From: JAEZBP01 sp963832725
GTDB taxonomy: Bacteria; Myxococcota_A; Polyangia; Polyangiales; Sandaracinaceae
Direction of reading: 5' to 3'
Assembly (NCBI GenBank): GCA_963832725.1
Contig: CAWHVG010000005.1
Coordinates: forward strand, 2,666,001-2,730,000
DNA: 64,000 bases
Part shown: piece after piece, positions 36,384 through 45,493 of the stretch
Layout of the letters: each line of letters opens with the position of its first letter
Numbering within the stretch: position 1 is the stretch's first letter
Made by a program: the position numbers and the translations under genes
Notes under the pieces: generated by a model
The model's input: only the letters and a program-made list of their open reading frames with translations
Database searches by the model: none
Told to the model about the DNA's origin: nothing

Positions 36384-37565
36384 ATGCCGGGTTGGGGCGA
36401 CGAAAACGAAGAGCACCGAGCTCGAGCGCGCGGATGGGAACCGGACGAGAGCGGGGCGCGCGCTCGCCCGGACGACGAGGTCTTGACGCTCGACGACGAC
36501 GACCTCGAAGAGCTCGCTCACCTCGAGCGAACGCCGCGGTCGACACCACCGCCAACGCCCGTCCCGAGGCCTCCCGAGCGCTTCGACCTCGACGCGATCC
36601 TCCGCGAAGCCTCGAAGATGCCGCTGACGTCCACCATGGACGCGCCGGAGATCCCTGCTCCGCGCGACCGGCCTTCGTGGACGACGTCGATCGTCCTCTC
36701 CTCCGCGATGCTGCTCGTGGGTGCCTGCGCAGCCGCGCTGGTGCTGCTGGCCTACGGACCCGAACGCGCGAGCGTGCCCAGCGTGGCCGTCATCACACCG
36801 AGCCGTGACGAGGCGCGCCCTCCGAGCGAAGACCGAAGGGCCGAGCGACCGACCGAAGCGACGGCGCCTCGCTTCGAACCCACGGAAACGAACCGGGACG
36901 GGCGCGGGTCCGCGACGCGATCGCGAACGAGCCCGTCGACTCCGTCGGTGGGTCTCGCGCGAGGCCACGCCGCCCCGCCCGGAGTGCGCGCCGAACACCC
37001 CGCGCCGCGAAGCGCCAGCGAATCCAGAGCTGCCGCGAGGCGAACGGCCGGCACAGAGAGCGCCGCGAGCCGCTCCAGCGCTGCGACCAGGCGAACCGCG
37101 AGCACACACACCGCCGCGACGCCAACCGCGAGCACACACACCGCCGCGGCGCGAACCGGGAGCCAATCCCGGGCCGCGAGCATCGACTCCGTCGCAGCGC
37201 GCTCGACGGGCGAGCGCAGTCCGCGACGCGCCATCGCTGCACGCCGAGGCTCCGGCCGACCGGAGCGGAGCGCCGCCGAGCGGGCGACCGCGAGCGTCGA
37301 GCCCCTCCCCGAGCGCCCCGGCCGAGCCGACGTGGAGCACGCCGTGAACACGATCATTCCGGCGCTCAGGGCCTGCGGGGCGGGGATGGGCGCGGTCCAC
37401 CTCGAGCTGCACTTCGTCTCGAACGGACGGCTCACCACCGCCCGGGTCGACGCCGCCCGCGCCACACCGAGCCAACGCTCGTGCATCGCCCGCGCCGCCC
37501 GAAGCGCGCACGTGCCTCCCTTCTCCGCTCCGAGCCTGACGGTGCGCTACCCGATCACGCTCTGA
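36384..37565 (+). CDS. membrane-anchored AgmX/TonB-like protein
   Basis: 393 aa from ATG 36384 (GGAGGAAG upstream). N-terminal ~90 residues are acidic/Pro-rich and cytoplasmic; one transmembrane helix (about SIVLSSAMLLVGACAAALVLLAY); a ~200-residue Arg/Ala/Thr/Ser low-complexity stalk with THTAAT-type repeats; and a C-terminal ~80-residue domain (VNTIIPALRACGAGMGAVHL, FVSNGRLTTARVD, ARSAHVPPF, YPITL) that matches the layout of AgmX/PglI and TonB C-terminal domains of myxobacteria. Likely spans the periplasm. The AgmX family is linked to gliding in Myxococcus; a role here is inferred only. Confidence 0.7.
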   Translation: MPGWGDENEEHRARARGWEPDESGARARPDDEVLTLDDDDLEELAHLERTPRSTPPPTPVPRPPERFDLDAILREASKMPLTSTMDAPEIPAPRDRPSWTTSIVLSSAMLLVGACAAALVLLAYGPERASVPSVAVITPSRDEARPPSEDRRAERPTEATAPRFEPTETNRDGRGSATRSRTSPSTPSVGLARGHAAPPGVRAEHPAPRSASESRAAARRTAGTESAASRSSAATRRTASTHTAATPTASTHTAAARTGSQSRAASIDSVAARSTGERSPRRAIAARRGSGRPERSAAERATASVEPLPERPGRADVEHAVNTIIPALRACGAGMGAVHLELHFVSNGRLTTARVDAARATPSQRSCIARAARSAHVPPFSAPSLTVRYPITL

Positions 37566-37597
37566 CGTGCGCCACGGGCGCGACCTGGGTCGCCCCG

Positions 37598-38008
37598 CTA
37601 TCGCACCTCCTCGGGCGTACCTCGACCGGCGCGAGCGAGCGGCAATCGCTCCCGGAGAGCGAGGTCGACGGTCCGCCGGAGCGCGTCGGCAGAACAGGGC
37701 TTCACGAGGGAGTAGGGAACCCCCACCCGCCGCGCCAACGCTTCCAGCTCGACTACACCCGAGACCAGCACGACGGGGATCTTCTCGGTGCCCGCGTCCT
37801 GCAGGAGGATGCGCCTCACCATCTCCGGCCCCGTGAGCCTCGGCATCTCCACATCCAACACGATCACGTCGGGATGCACCTCGTGGAGAATCCGAAGGCC
37901 GTCCTCTCCGTCGACGGCACGACGCACTTCGTGCCCAGCGCGCTCGAGCACGAAAGCCATCATCTCCGCGACGTCCGCGTCGTCGTCGACCATCAGTACG
38001 TTGGCCAC
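37598..38008 (-). CDS. single-domain response regulator (receiver)
   Basis: 136 aa CheY-like receiver. Acidic pair D8-D9, phospho-acceptor D52 (IVLDVEMPRL), a Ser in VVLVSG and the Lys of LVKPCS complete the active site. No output domain. Starts 10 bases after the stop of the upstream histidine kinase gene, so it is the probable cognate partner. It must act through protein interaction. Confidence 0.9.
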   Translation of the reverse strand: MANVLMVDDDADVAEMMAFVLERAGHEVRRAVDGEDGLRILHEVHPDVIVLDVEMPRLTGPEMVRRILLQDAGTEKIPVVLVSGVVELEALARRVGVPYSLVKPCSADALRRTVDLALRERLPLARAGRGTPEEVR

Positions 38009-38018
38009 GAGCTGCCCT

Positions 38019-39557
38019 CTACTCTTCGGGCGCCGGCGTCGAGCCGGAGTCCTTCACCTCCGGCCGGGCGGGAAGTCGAACGCGGAACGTGGACCCCCGT
38101 CCCAGCTCGCTCTCGACTTCCACGGCTCCACCATGGGCCTGCACCAATCGGCGTACGATGGACAGACCCAAGCCCGCCCCCGGGATCTCCGCCGCGTGGC
38201 GCCGGAACGGTGCGAAGAGGTCCGAGATGGCCTCGGGAGGGATCCCAATGCCGTGATCGCAGACCTCGACGATCGCTTCGGTGCCGGCGTGGCGGACTTC
38301 GACGTCCACCCGCCCACCATCCGGGGAGAACTTGAGCGCGTTGCTCACGAGGTTGGTGATCACCTGAGCGACTCGGACCGGGTCGGCGTTCACCACGACG
38401 GGCTCGTCCGGAACGTGGACGATGAGCTGGTGTGCGGGCGTCGTCGGCGCATAGAGCGCCACGACCTCGCTGGCCGCCGCACGGAGGTCGAGCGGCTCCC
38501 TGTGGAGCTCCATCGAACCGGCCTCGATCCGCATCGTGTCGAAGAGGTCGCCTGCCATGCTGGCGAGCCGGTCGACCTGCCGTTCGAGCAGCCGCAGCGT
38601 GCGACGGTGAGCGGGGGTTCCCTCCTGCGCTTCCAGCGCGGTTACACCGAACTTCAGGGCGGCGAGAGGGTTGCGGAGATCGTGTGCGACGCTGGCCAAG
38701 AAGACGAGCTCGCCTTGGCGCTGTCGCTGGATCGCGTCGGCCATCCCGTTGAACACGCCGGACAGGTCGCGGAGCTCCGCCGCGCCGGAGGGCTCGCTTC
38801 GTGCCGCGGCGTCACCGGCCTCGAACCGACGGATCGAGGCACTCAGCCCGAGTAGGGGCCGGATGACCTCGCGCCGGATGCTCTGCAGCGTGACCGTGAC
38901 TGCGAGGAAGAGGAGCACGGCCCCGGTGAGGATGACGGCGTAGGCAACGATGCTCACGTGGCGGGCCTTCGCGCGTGCCGCGTCGAGGTCGGCCTGCTCG
39001 TGAACCTGCAACCTCCCTAAGGTCCTCAACGCCGCATCCAGCGGGGCACGAACCCCGGTGATGACCTTCTCCACGTCGCCGTCTCGATCGAGAGCCCGCG
39101 CGACCTCGACGTACTCGCCGATGTGATGGGTCGCCGAGATCACCAGCGCCCCGGCCTCCGGGTCCTGCTCGTTCACCGCGAGGGTCTCCCGCAGGAAGGC
39201 GCTCATCGAGGCCTGCAGCTCTGCCCGGGCACTCGTCGCCTCGGCATCGGCGGTCGCGGCGTGCAGCCCGAGGAGACGGCGGTCCGTCAGAAGGTCGAGC
39301 TGGGTGTCCTTCACGAGCGCCACGCTGCGGGCGGCTTGGACATACTGCTCATTGGTCGCGACGAGGAGCGCGATCGAGGCGACGAGGATGGCGGTGATCA
39401 CGATCGCGGCGAGTTGGAACGCAGCGCCGACGCGCTTGGATGAGATCTCGATGCTGATCGACTCGCGCTCTCCCGCCGCGGTCCGCCGCGCGGCGTGATG
39501 CCGGGGCCGTAGGAGCGGACCGGTGGTGGCCATGGGAAAAGGGTCGGCAATCCTCAT
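38019..39557 (-). CDS. membrane sensor histidine kinase
   Basis: 512 aa. Two transmembrane helices (~42-64 and ~200-225) frame a helical periplasmic sensor of ~140 residues, of four-helix-bundle (CHASE3/MCP-like) texture. A HAMP domain follows, then HisKA with the phospho-accepting His in VAHDLRNPLAALK, and an HATPase_c domain (NLVSNALKFSP, DHGIGIPPE, GAGLGLSIVRRL). The input signal is unknown. ATG 39557 is preceded by GAGG; ATG 39533 is the alternative. Co-transcribed with the downstream receiver. Confidence 0.9.
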   Translation of the reverse strand: MRIADPFPMATTGPLLRPRHHAARRTAAGERESISIEISSKRVGAAFQLAAIVITAILVASIALLVATNEQYVQAARSVALVKDTQLDLLTDRRLLGLHAATADAEATSARAELQASMSAFLRETLAVNEQDPEAGALVISATHHIGEYVEVARALDRDGDVEKVITGVRAPLDAALRTLGRLQVHEQADLDAARAKARHVSIVAYAVILTGAVLLFLAVTVTLQSIRREVIRPLLGLSASIRRFEAGDAAARSEPSGAAELRDLSGVFNGMADAIQRQRQGELVFLASVAHDLRNPLAALKFGVTALEAQEGTPAHRRTLRLLERQVDRLASMAGDLFDTMRIEAGSMELHREPLDLRAAASEVVALYAPTTPAHQLIVHVPDEPVVVNADPVRVAQVITNLVSNALKFSPDGGRVDVEVRHAGTEAIVEVCDHGIGIPPEAISDLFAPFRRHAAEIPGAGLGLSIVRRLVQAHGGAVEVESELGRGSTFRVRLPARPEVKDSGSTPAPEE

Positions 39558-39608
39558 GCCGGAGCCTCGGCGCGGACTGGTGGTGCCAGGGGAGACGGCC
39601 GACCCGCT

Positions 39609-39899
39609 TCACTCCGCGAGCGCGCGAGCCCGGCCTACATCCACGCCTTCCACCTCGACGCGCTTGTTGCGGCTGCTCTCGCCGGAGGTGATGCGGACGG
39701 CGCGCTTGGGAACGCCGAGCTTCTTGGCGAGCAGCGCGATGAGCGCCGCGTTGGCCGCGCCCTCCACCGGCGGCGCTTTGAGGGCGACCTTGAGCGCGCC
39801 GCCGTGCACGCCCGAGATGGCGTCCCGGCTGGCCCGCGGACTGACCCGGACGGCGAACGAGACCGACCCGTCCTTCTCTCGCACTTCGAACCCGCTCAC
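39609..39899 (-). CDS. DUF167 (YggU family) protein
   Basis: 96 aa. The family core is complete: VRVSPRASRDAISGVHGG, LKVALKAPPVEGAANAALI, GVPKRAVRITSGESSRNK. Small cytosolic alpha/beta protein of unknown function, widespread in bacteria. GTG start at 39899. It is divergent from the following hypothetical gene with only 35 bases between the start codons, so promoters must overlap. Confidence 0.9.
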   Translation of the reverse strand: MSGFEVREKDGSVSFAVRVSPRASRDAISGVHGGALKVALKAPPVEGAANAALIALLAKKLGVPKRAVRITSGESSRNKRVEVEGVDVGRARALAE

Positions 39900-39934
39900 C
39901 TTGCCTCGCTGCGCTCCCCATCCACAATCCCGCC

Positions 39935-40471
39935 GTGGCCGACAAGAGCCTACCTCGGCTCGGACCCGCGCAGGAGAAGCTGGGGCTGCCGACGATCATG
40001 GACCGCGCGCTCGCCGCGCGGCACGGCGTGGCGTACGTGCACCTGGCGGCGTTCGCGATCGATCTGGACCGCGTCCGCGAGGCGGTGGAGGGCTACGACG
40101 ACCCTCGACCCTTCGGCTGGGAGGTGCTCCTCACCGAGGTCTATCTCGTGGCTCGCTTCGGTCCGGACGACACCTCGATCCTGGAGGACGCGGTGCTCTC
40201 GGTGCTCGACGGAGAGCCGGATGCGCTGGGTGGACAGCTCCCCTTCGCCGTCTGGGACGCCGTCGAGCGCGGCGAGCTGCCCCGCTCGCTGCGGGAGGCG
40301 TTCCGGAGCTGGCGCGCGCGGCCACACGAGCTGGTGGAGGCCCTGGCCAAGCTCTGGGCCCGAGGAGACGACCTGATCCGCGAGCTGGCGAAGCGCGCGC
40401 TCGACGTGGAGCTGGATCCGCCGCTGGCGCCGCCGACGCGCGAGGCGCTGATCACGATGACGAACGCGTGA
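39935..40471 (+). CDS. hypothetical protein, 178 aa
   Basis: Not recognised. A soluble, largely helical protein (AALAARHGVAYVHLAAFAID, FGPDDTSILEDAVLSVLDG, ELVEALAKLWARGDDL) with a GTG start at 39935. No signal peptide. The fold may be a small all-alpha domain; myxobacterial genomes have many such lineage-specific proteins. Precedes lgt on the same strand with a 139-base gap. Confidence 0.65.
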   Translation: MADKSLPRLGPAQEKLGLPTIMDRALAARHGVAYVHLAAFAIDLDRVREAVEGYDDPRPFGWEVLLTEVYLVARFGPDDTSILEDAVLSVLDGEPDALGGQLPFAVWDAVERGELPRSLREAFRSWRARPHELVEALAKLWARGDDLIRELAKRALDVELDPPLAPPTREALITMTNA

Positions 40472-40610
40472 GCCGACCCGGCGTCCCGAAGGTCGCGATG
40501 ACCCGCAAGGTCGCGATGACGCGCGACCCCGGGGTCTTCGGTCCGGACTCGCCTGGTCGCCTCCGGCCCCTGCCTTGATTTTCCCGGGGCGCGCGACAAG
40601 AGTCCGCGCG

Positions 40611-41717
40611 ATGCATCCGGTGCTCATCGAAGTCCCGGCGGCCCTGGCAGCGGCCCTGGTCGCGGCCGTGGCGGCCGGGCTGGTCGGCCAATCCCTTGCC
40701 GGGTCCGGTGGCTCGCGCACGCGCGGCATCGCCGGCGCGGCCGTCGGCGCCGTGATCGGTGGGGCGCTCGGCTATTTCGTCGTGGCCCCGCGCGGCATCG
40801 ATCCGCTGCCGATCTACTCGTACGGCATGATGCTCGGCACCTCGATGATCGTGGCCTGGTACTTCGTGATGTACCTCGGCGCGAAGAAAGAGGGACTGCC
40901 CCGCGAGCAGATGGCCAACGCGTTCATCGCGACGGCCGTGGTGGCGATCGTCGGCTCCCGCGTCCTCTACATCCTGACCAACCTCGACGACTTCTCCGAC
41001 CCGTCGCGCTGGTTCGCGCTCCGGGAAGGCGGCCTGGTCGCCTACGGCGGGTTCCTCGGCGGCTTGCTCGGCGCCTGGGGATACTGGCGGACCAAGGACG
41101 TGAGCCTGCTGGCGTGGGCCGACGTGGTCGCGCCGGCGCTCGGACTCGGGCTCGGGTTCACCCGCATCGGCTGCTACATGTTCGGCTGCGACTTCGGCGC
41201 ACCGCTCGAGGCGAGCGCGCCCGGCTGGTTGAGGTCCCTCGGCACCTTCCCCGGTCCGGGCAGCGCGCCCACCCAGGAGCACGGCTCACCGGCGTTCATC
41301 CACCACGTCCAGCAGTACGACCTATCGCCGACCGCCCACGCCAGCCTGCCGGTCCACCCGACCCAGCTCTACGAGAGCCTGGCCGGCTTCGCGCTCTTCG
41401 GGCTGACCATGTGGGTCTGGCGCCGGCGCCGCTTCCGCGGCCAGGTCGTGCTGGTCCTGACCATGGCCTACGGCGTCTGGCGCTTCTTCATCGAGTACGT
41501 GCGGGACGATCCGGAGCGCGGCTTCTACTTCGGGTTCTCGACCTCACAGCTGATCTCCCTCGCGCTCGTGCCCTTGGCCGCCGTCGCGTACTCGATCCTC
41601 CGCAAGAAGCAGGGCAGCGCACCGGTCACGCCCTACGGCGCGGAGCCCGAAGTCGAGGCCCAGCCGGCCGAGGCGCCGGCCAAGACGAGCAAGCGGAAGA
41701 AGCGAAAGCGGGCCTGA
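40611..41717 (+). CDS. lgt: prolipoprotein diacylglyceryl transferase (Lgt), GC-containing variant
   Basis: 368 aa polytopic inner-membrane protein. Lgt landmarks: a Tyr/Gly-rich first block (IYSYGMMLGTSM), LVAYGGFLGGLLGAW, the signature region TRIGCYMFGCDFGA, HPTQLYES, and EYVRDDPERG with the conserved Arg. The signature has Cys in place of the Asn residues of the E. coli NFxNGE form; a Cys-rich version (GCFxAGCCYG) is known in several phyla. Transfers diacylglyceryl from phosphatidylglycerol to the lipobox Cys, the first step for the many lipoproteins in this window. A Lys/Arg tail closes the protein. Confidence 0.9.
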   Translation: MHPVLIEVPAALAAALVAAVAAGLVGQSLAGSGGSRTRGIAGAAVGAVIGGALGYFVVAPRGIDPLPIYSYGMMLGTSMIVAWYFVMYLGAKKEGLPREQMANAFIATAVVAIVGSRVLYILTNLDDFSDPSRWFALREGGLVAYGGFLGGLLGAWGYWRTKDVSLLAWADVVAPALGLGLGFTRIGCYMFGCDFGAPLEASAPGWLRSLGTFPGPGSAPTQEHGSPAFIHHVQQYDLSPTAHASLPVHPTQLYESLAGFALFGLTMWVWRRRRFRGQVVLVLTMAYGVWRFFIEYVRDDPERGFYFGFSTSQLISLALVPLAAVAYSILRKKQGSAPVTPYGAEPEVEAQPAEAPAKTSKRKKRKRA

Positions 41718-41856
41718 CTCGCAGCTTCTCTGTCAGCCTGTCCGGGCCCGCGACGGCGCGATGACAGAATGTCAGCCGCGGCGCCACGGAGGTGGCGCGT
41801 ATCCCGCCTGATCTCGCTTTGGGCCTTTCGGCACGCGGGCTGCTTGACGACCGGGC

Positions 41857-42291
41857 ATGCGTCCCCGTTTCGTCGTCTACACCGTGGTCGCCACGCTCCT
41901 GATCGGCACCGTCGCGTTCGCGGCGGACGCCTTCTTCGTCTCGGACCGCGAGCAGCTCGAGCAGCTCTCGGACGAGCTCACCAGCGGGGCTCCGGCCGAC
42001 GCGGTCCTCCGTTGGACCGATCCCTCGCGCGAGCCGGTCACCGTGCGCCACGACGGCGTGCGGGATCGCTTCGACGAGCAGGACGACTACCTGCTCTCGG
42101 AGCGGATGGCCGAGGCGCTCGCGCCGCTGGCCGAGAGCGACCGCGATGTGGTGCAGCAAAGCGTTCGGGTGAACGGCGAGCGCGGGACGGTCGCGCTCCG
42201 TGTGCGCAGCGAAGGGGACCTGCACGACGTCACGTTGCGCCTGGCGCGAAACGGCCAGGGCTGGCTGGTGACGGACGTGCTCGCCCGCTGA
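41857..42291 (+). CDS. hypothetical membrane-anchored protein, 144 aa
   Basis: MRPRFVVYTVVATLLIGTVA is a signal anchor or signal peptide; the mature ~115 residues (REQLEQLSDELTSGAP, DDYLLSERMAEALAPLAE, GTVALRVRSEGDLHDV, GQGWLVTDVLA) look like a small NTF2- or cystatin-like alpha/beta fold. Not recognised. Probably in one unit with the following small membrane protein (79-base gap). Confidence 0.6.
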   Translation: MRPRFVVYTVVATLLIGTVAFAADAFFVSDREQLEQLSDELTSGAPADAVLRWTDPSREPVTVRHDGVRDRFDEQDDYLLSERMAEALAPLAESDRDVVQQSVRVNGERGTVALRVRSEGDLHDVTLRLARNGQGWLVTDVLAR

Positions 42292-42370
42292 GAGTCTGCC
42301 AAGCCGCGAACGAGGAGACCTGGGCACCGTTTCCGTTCACACGGCGTCGTGCTACGTCCGCGTCGCACGC

Positions 42371-42928
42371 ATGGCCAAGCGAAGCGGACTGAAGATCGCG
42401 CTGATCGTCATCGGGATCTGCGCCGGGCTCGGGATCCTCACGGTGCTCGTCTGCGCCGGCTCCGGGTACTACTGGTTCAAGTCGAACGTGCCGGAGATGC
42501 GCGAGACCGGCCGCCGCGCCTACGAGGAGGGCGTCGCGTTCGCCGCGACGCACACGCAGAGCGAGTGCCTGGACGAAGGCTTCCGGCGCCACGACGGCTG
42601 CGGGCAGGGCATGGAGATCATGTGCCGCGCCGAAGCCCGGATGTTCCTCGAGCGATGCCTGGCCGACGCGAGCGAGACGCCGGGGATCTGCGACGGCGTG
42701 CCCGCACCGACCGAGATCATGGCGGGCGCCACCTGGGCGGCCCGCTTCTGCGCGGAGCACGGCCGCGGCAACGACCAGCAGTGCGGCAACTTCGTGCGCG
42801 CCGTGGTCGAGCATTGCGGCCGCGTCGCGCGCCAGTCCGCGAGTCCTTTGGGAGGCGCGCAGGATCCCGGAACGGCGGAAAGCCCGGCTGCGGCCGGCGC
42901 ACAGGGCGGAACCGAGCCGGCCGAGTAG
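42371..42928 (+). CDS. hypothetical membrane-anchored Cys-containing protein
   Basis: 185 aa. One transmembrane helix (about IALIVIGICAGLGILTVLVC), then a periplasmic helical domain with eight cysteines (SECLDEG, DGCGQG, IMCRAE, ERCLADA, GICDGV, RFCAEHG, QQCGN, EHCGRV), likely four disulfides, and a Pro/Gly/Ala tail. Function unknown. Convergent with the PLP-enzyme pseudogene only 22 bases away. Confidence 0.6.
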   Translation: MAKRSGLKIALIVIGICAGLGILTVLVCAGSGYYWFKSNVPEMRETGRRAYEEGVAFAATHTQSECLDEGFRRHDGCGQGMEIMCRAEARMFLERCLADASETPGICDGVPAPTEIMAGATWAARFCAEHGRGNDQQCGNFVRAVVEHCGRVARQSASPLGGAQDPGTAESPAAAGAQGGTEPAE

Positions 42929-42950
42929 CGCCTCCGAGCCGCTCGGGGCT

Positions 42951-44113
42951 TCACGCGCGCTCGCGCTCGGCCTTCTCGAATCCAGCGCTGCATCGCCCGC
43001 GGCGCTCCGCGCCAGTCCGCCTCGACGACGTCGGGAAGGGGCGAGGTCGACTTGGTCGCCCAGTAGAGGAGCGGGCCCGGCAGGCCGGCGCGGGCGTGCG
43101 CGATCGCTGCCGCGGCGCTCTTGCCTCCGTAGGTGGTGTCCACCTCGATCCCGTCCTCCCGCAGGATCGCGATGGCCTCACGCCCGGCGTCCGTGGGGTG
43201 ACCATAACCGCGGCCGAGCTGGCCGGCGTCGACCGTGAAGCGCTCCTCCAGCGTGCGGGCGTCGAACGCGAGGCGCGGATCGCCGGTCCGCTCCGCCAAG
43301 AGCGCGGCCGTTCTCCGCGCCAAGCTGACGATGCGCCCACGGCTGGTCACCGGCCACGGCGTCACCCGCACCGCGACACGAGCCGCGGCACCTCGCGCCA
43401 GCCCGTCCCGAGCAGGCGCGCGGCGTGGAGACCGACCAAGAGGCCGGCCGAGGTGCAGGTCGACCCGACGCCGACCACGATGGTGTGCGGCGCGGGCACG
43501 AAGCCCTCGTCCACCTGCTCGAGCCAGCTCGAGCGCGGCCGAGACGTAGCCGAGCCCGCCGAGCGGCGTCGCGCCTCCGGGCACCATCACGTAGCCGAGC
43601 TCGCCGTCCGCCCGATCGCGCAGCTTGGCCCACGCCATCCCGAGCGGGAGCGCGGACCAGTCGGGGATGCGCGTGCACGATCGGGCGCGCCGACAGGAGC
43701 GCTTTCAGGTTCGCGACCGCGGTGACCGAGCGCGGCTGCGGGAAGAGGACCGCGCCTGGCTTCAGCCCGACCCGCGGCGCGTGCATCGCCGTGGCCAGCG
43801 CGTGGTTGCTGCCGTACGCGCCGGTCGAGTACACGCGTCGCGCGCCACGCGCTCGCGCCTCGCCGAAGAGGACCTCCAGCGTGCGCACCTTGTTGCCGCC
43901 GTAGATCGGCGAGCTCAGGTCGTCGCGCTTCACGAAGAGCGGGGCGCCCTCGCGTCCGATCCGGGCCGCCGTCCGCTCGAGCGGCTCGACCGGCGTCGGA
44001 AAGTCGCCCAGCGTCAGCCACGGAACACGGCTGCGAAGGCTCGGGCAGGCCGTGAACAGCCCGCGCTCCTCGGCGCCGTGATCGCCCTCCGATGTGTCGA
44101 CCGCGGCGCTCAC
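42951..44113 (-). pseudogene. PLP-dependent D-cysteine desulfhydrase/ACC-deaminase-like gene with multiple frameshifts
   Basis: Starts at GTG 44113. The PLP Lys is in SPIYGGNKVRTLE, followed by YSTGAYGSNHALATA. The homologous sequence then jumps frame at ~43664 (a run of four C), again at ~43520 (GSTCTSAGLLVGLH is in the new frame), again at ~43380 (VRVTPWPVTSRGRI), and probably once more near 42980 (ending EKAERERA). Each piece is family-like (TIEVDTTYGGKS, GQLGRGYGHPTD). Four lesions in ~1.1 kb suggest either real decay or a badly sequenced stretch. Family members split D-cysteine or ACC. Its GTGA start overlaps the stop of the upstream DUF6958 gene. Confidence 0.85.
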
Positions 44114-44391
44114 GGATCGCGCCGGCGCACCCGGTGCGGTCCCTCCCCGTCAACCTCCTCGACGAGCCCGCGCGCCATCAAATCCAGCATCACCGTCGTC
44201 ACCCAGTGCGAGAGCTCGGCCGGATGGAAGGTACTCGCGCCCACGTGCCGCTGTACCGCGGGGGTGAGCGTCCGTTCGGGGATTCCGTCGTGGGCGGCTG
44301 GGATGACCCGCAGGAGCGCGGCACGCATGACCCGGTACTTGTGCTCGTCGACCTGCCGCGCAGCACGGAAGGGATGACGTACCTCAATCAT
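44110..44391 (-). CDS. DUF6958-like small protein
   Basis: 93 aa. Texture fits the DUF6958 family: QVDEHKYRVMRAALLRVIPA, then a winged-helix-like end, LSHWVTTVMLDLMARGLVEE. Probably cytosolic; function unknown. Start is uncertain (ATG 44391 with a weak GGTGAAG upstream). The stop TGA overlaps the GTG of the PLP-enzyme gene, so these two are translationally coupled. Confidence 0.55.
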   Translation of the reverse strand: MIEVRHPFRAARQVDEHKYRVMRAALLRVIPAAHDGIPERTLTPAVQRHVGASTFHPAELSHWVTTVMLDLMARGLVEEVDGEGPHRVRRRDP

Positions 44392-44482
44392 CTGCTTCAC
44401 CGTTTGCCCTACTCGTCCAAATTCGTAGCCGCCCGCCCTCGTGACGAAAGCATTCAGTGGGGGCTGCTCGCCTCGTGAACGC

Positions 44483-45493
44483 TCATGGCGGCACCGGTAC
44501 TCCCGCGTCCGTCGCGGTACCTCCATCCGAGGCGCCCTGCACTCGCGCGCGGCGTTGCGCGAGGCGGTTGCGCGCTCGTGAGAACGCGCGAAGCACCGTC
44601 GGTGAGGTGCGGCGACTGTCCAGCTCCAGATCCGGCTGCCTCTCCAGCGCGCGCAAGAACGCCTGCACGCCCAGATCGGATCGCTCGAGAGCGACGTAGG
44701 CCACCGCCAGCTCGCGCTGGATGGTGACCACCTGGTTGCCCGTGAGCTCGCCCGCGCCGAGCAGGCGATTGCCGAGCGCCACCGCCTCCGCATAGCGGCC
44801 GCGCTCCACGTGCTCGCGCAGCGTCGGCAGCTGCTCGTTGATGCGCATCTGCAGCGCGCGCACTTCACCACCCGTCACGGTCTCGCCGGTCGCCTCCTCG
44901 ATCACCTGCCGCCCCTCGTCCGAGAGCACGAGATCGCTCAGCGGAACGAGCACGACCTGGCCTCGCGACAGGCGCTGGCGCCGGAGCGAGTTGAAGCGCA
45001 TCAGCCGGGCCGCCTCACCCTGGTCGCCGTAGTAGGTCTGCGCGACCCTCCGCATGGTGTCGCCCTGCCGGGCCACGTGCCGGAGCGGATAGGGCACCAA
45101 GAGCTCGGCGCCCTCGTCGGGCTGCGGCCCCGAGACCTGCGGGTTGGCCTGGATCAGCTCGGACGCGCGGCGCGGATCGCCATAGTGCTGAGTCGCGATC
45201 TGCGCCCAGCTCTCGCTCGCCTGCACGCGGTGATGCGAGACCCAGGGGATCACCAGCCTGAGGCCCACCACGATGGCGGCTCCTCCCTGCGTCGTCAGCC
45301 CGTTCTCCGCCACCAGCACGCTCTCGCGGCGCGCGTCGCCGTAATAGCGCTGGGCGATCGAGGCGAGGGTCTCGCCCGGCCGGACCACGTGCACGTACGC
45401 GGAGCCGTCGGCGCGCGCGATCGAGGTGGCCGAGCCGACCACCGCGCACGCCGCGAGCACGAGCACGATCGCCAGATGTCCGAGGCGCCTCAC
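44483..45493 (-). CDS. exported triple-LysM protein
   Basis: 336 aa from GTG 45493. Signal peptide to about SIARA (residue ~25), then three LysM domains (VVRPGETLASIAQRYYGD, VQASESWAQIATQHYGD, VARQGDTMRRVAQTYYGD), each ending in a VPL/IPW-type strand, and a C-terminal helical TPR-like region. LysM binds N-acetylglucosamine in peptidoglycan, so this protein probably sits at the cell wall. The start codon overlaps the stop of the upstream kinase gene (GTGA), indicating coupled translation and a linked role. Confidence 0.85.
   Translation of the reverse strand: MRRLGHLAIVLVLAACAVVGSATSIARADGSAYVHVVRPGETLASIAQRYYGDARRESVLVAENGLTTQGGAAIVVGLRLVIPWVSHHRVQASESWAQIATQHYGDPRRASELIQANPQVSGPQPDEGAELLVPYPLRHVARQGDTMRRVAQTYYGDQGEAARLMRFNSLRRQRLSRGQVVLVPLSDLVLSDEGRQVIEEATGETVTGGEVRALQMRINEQLPTLREHVERGRYAEAVALGNRLLGAGELTGNQVVTIQRELAVAYVALERSDLGVQAFLRALERQPDLELDSRRTSPTVLRAFSRARNRLAQRRARVQGASDGGTATDAGVPVPP

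Noticed and set aside
42951..43340. Separate small gene overlapping the PLP pseudogene.
   Set aside because: Its frame matches the PLP enzyme only at its last few codons; it is mostly an Arg/Ser/Pro-rich shadow.
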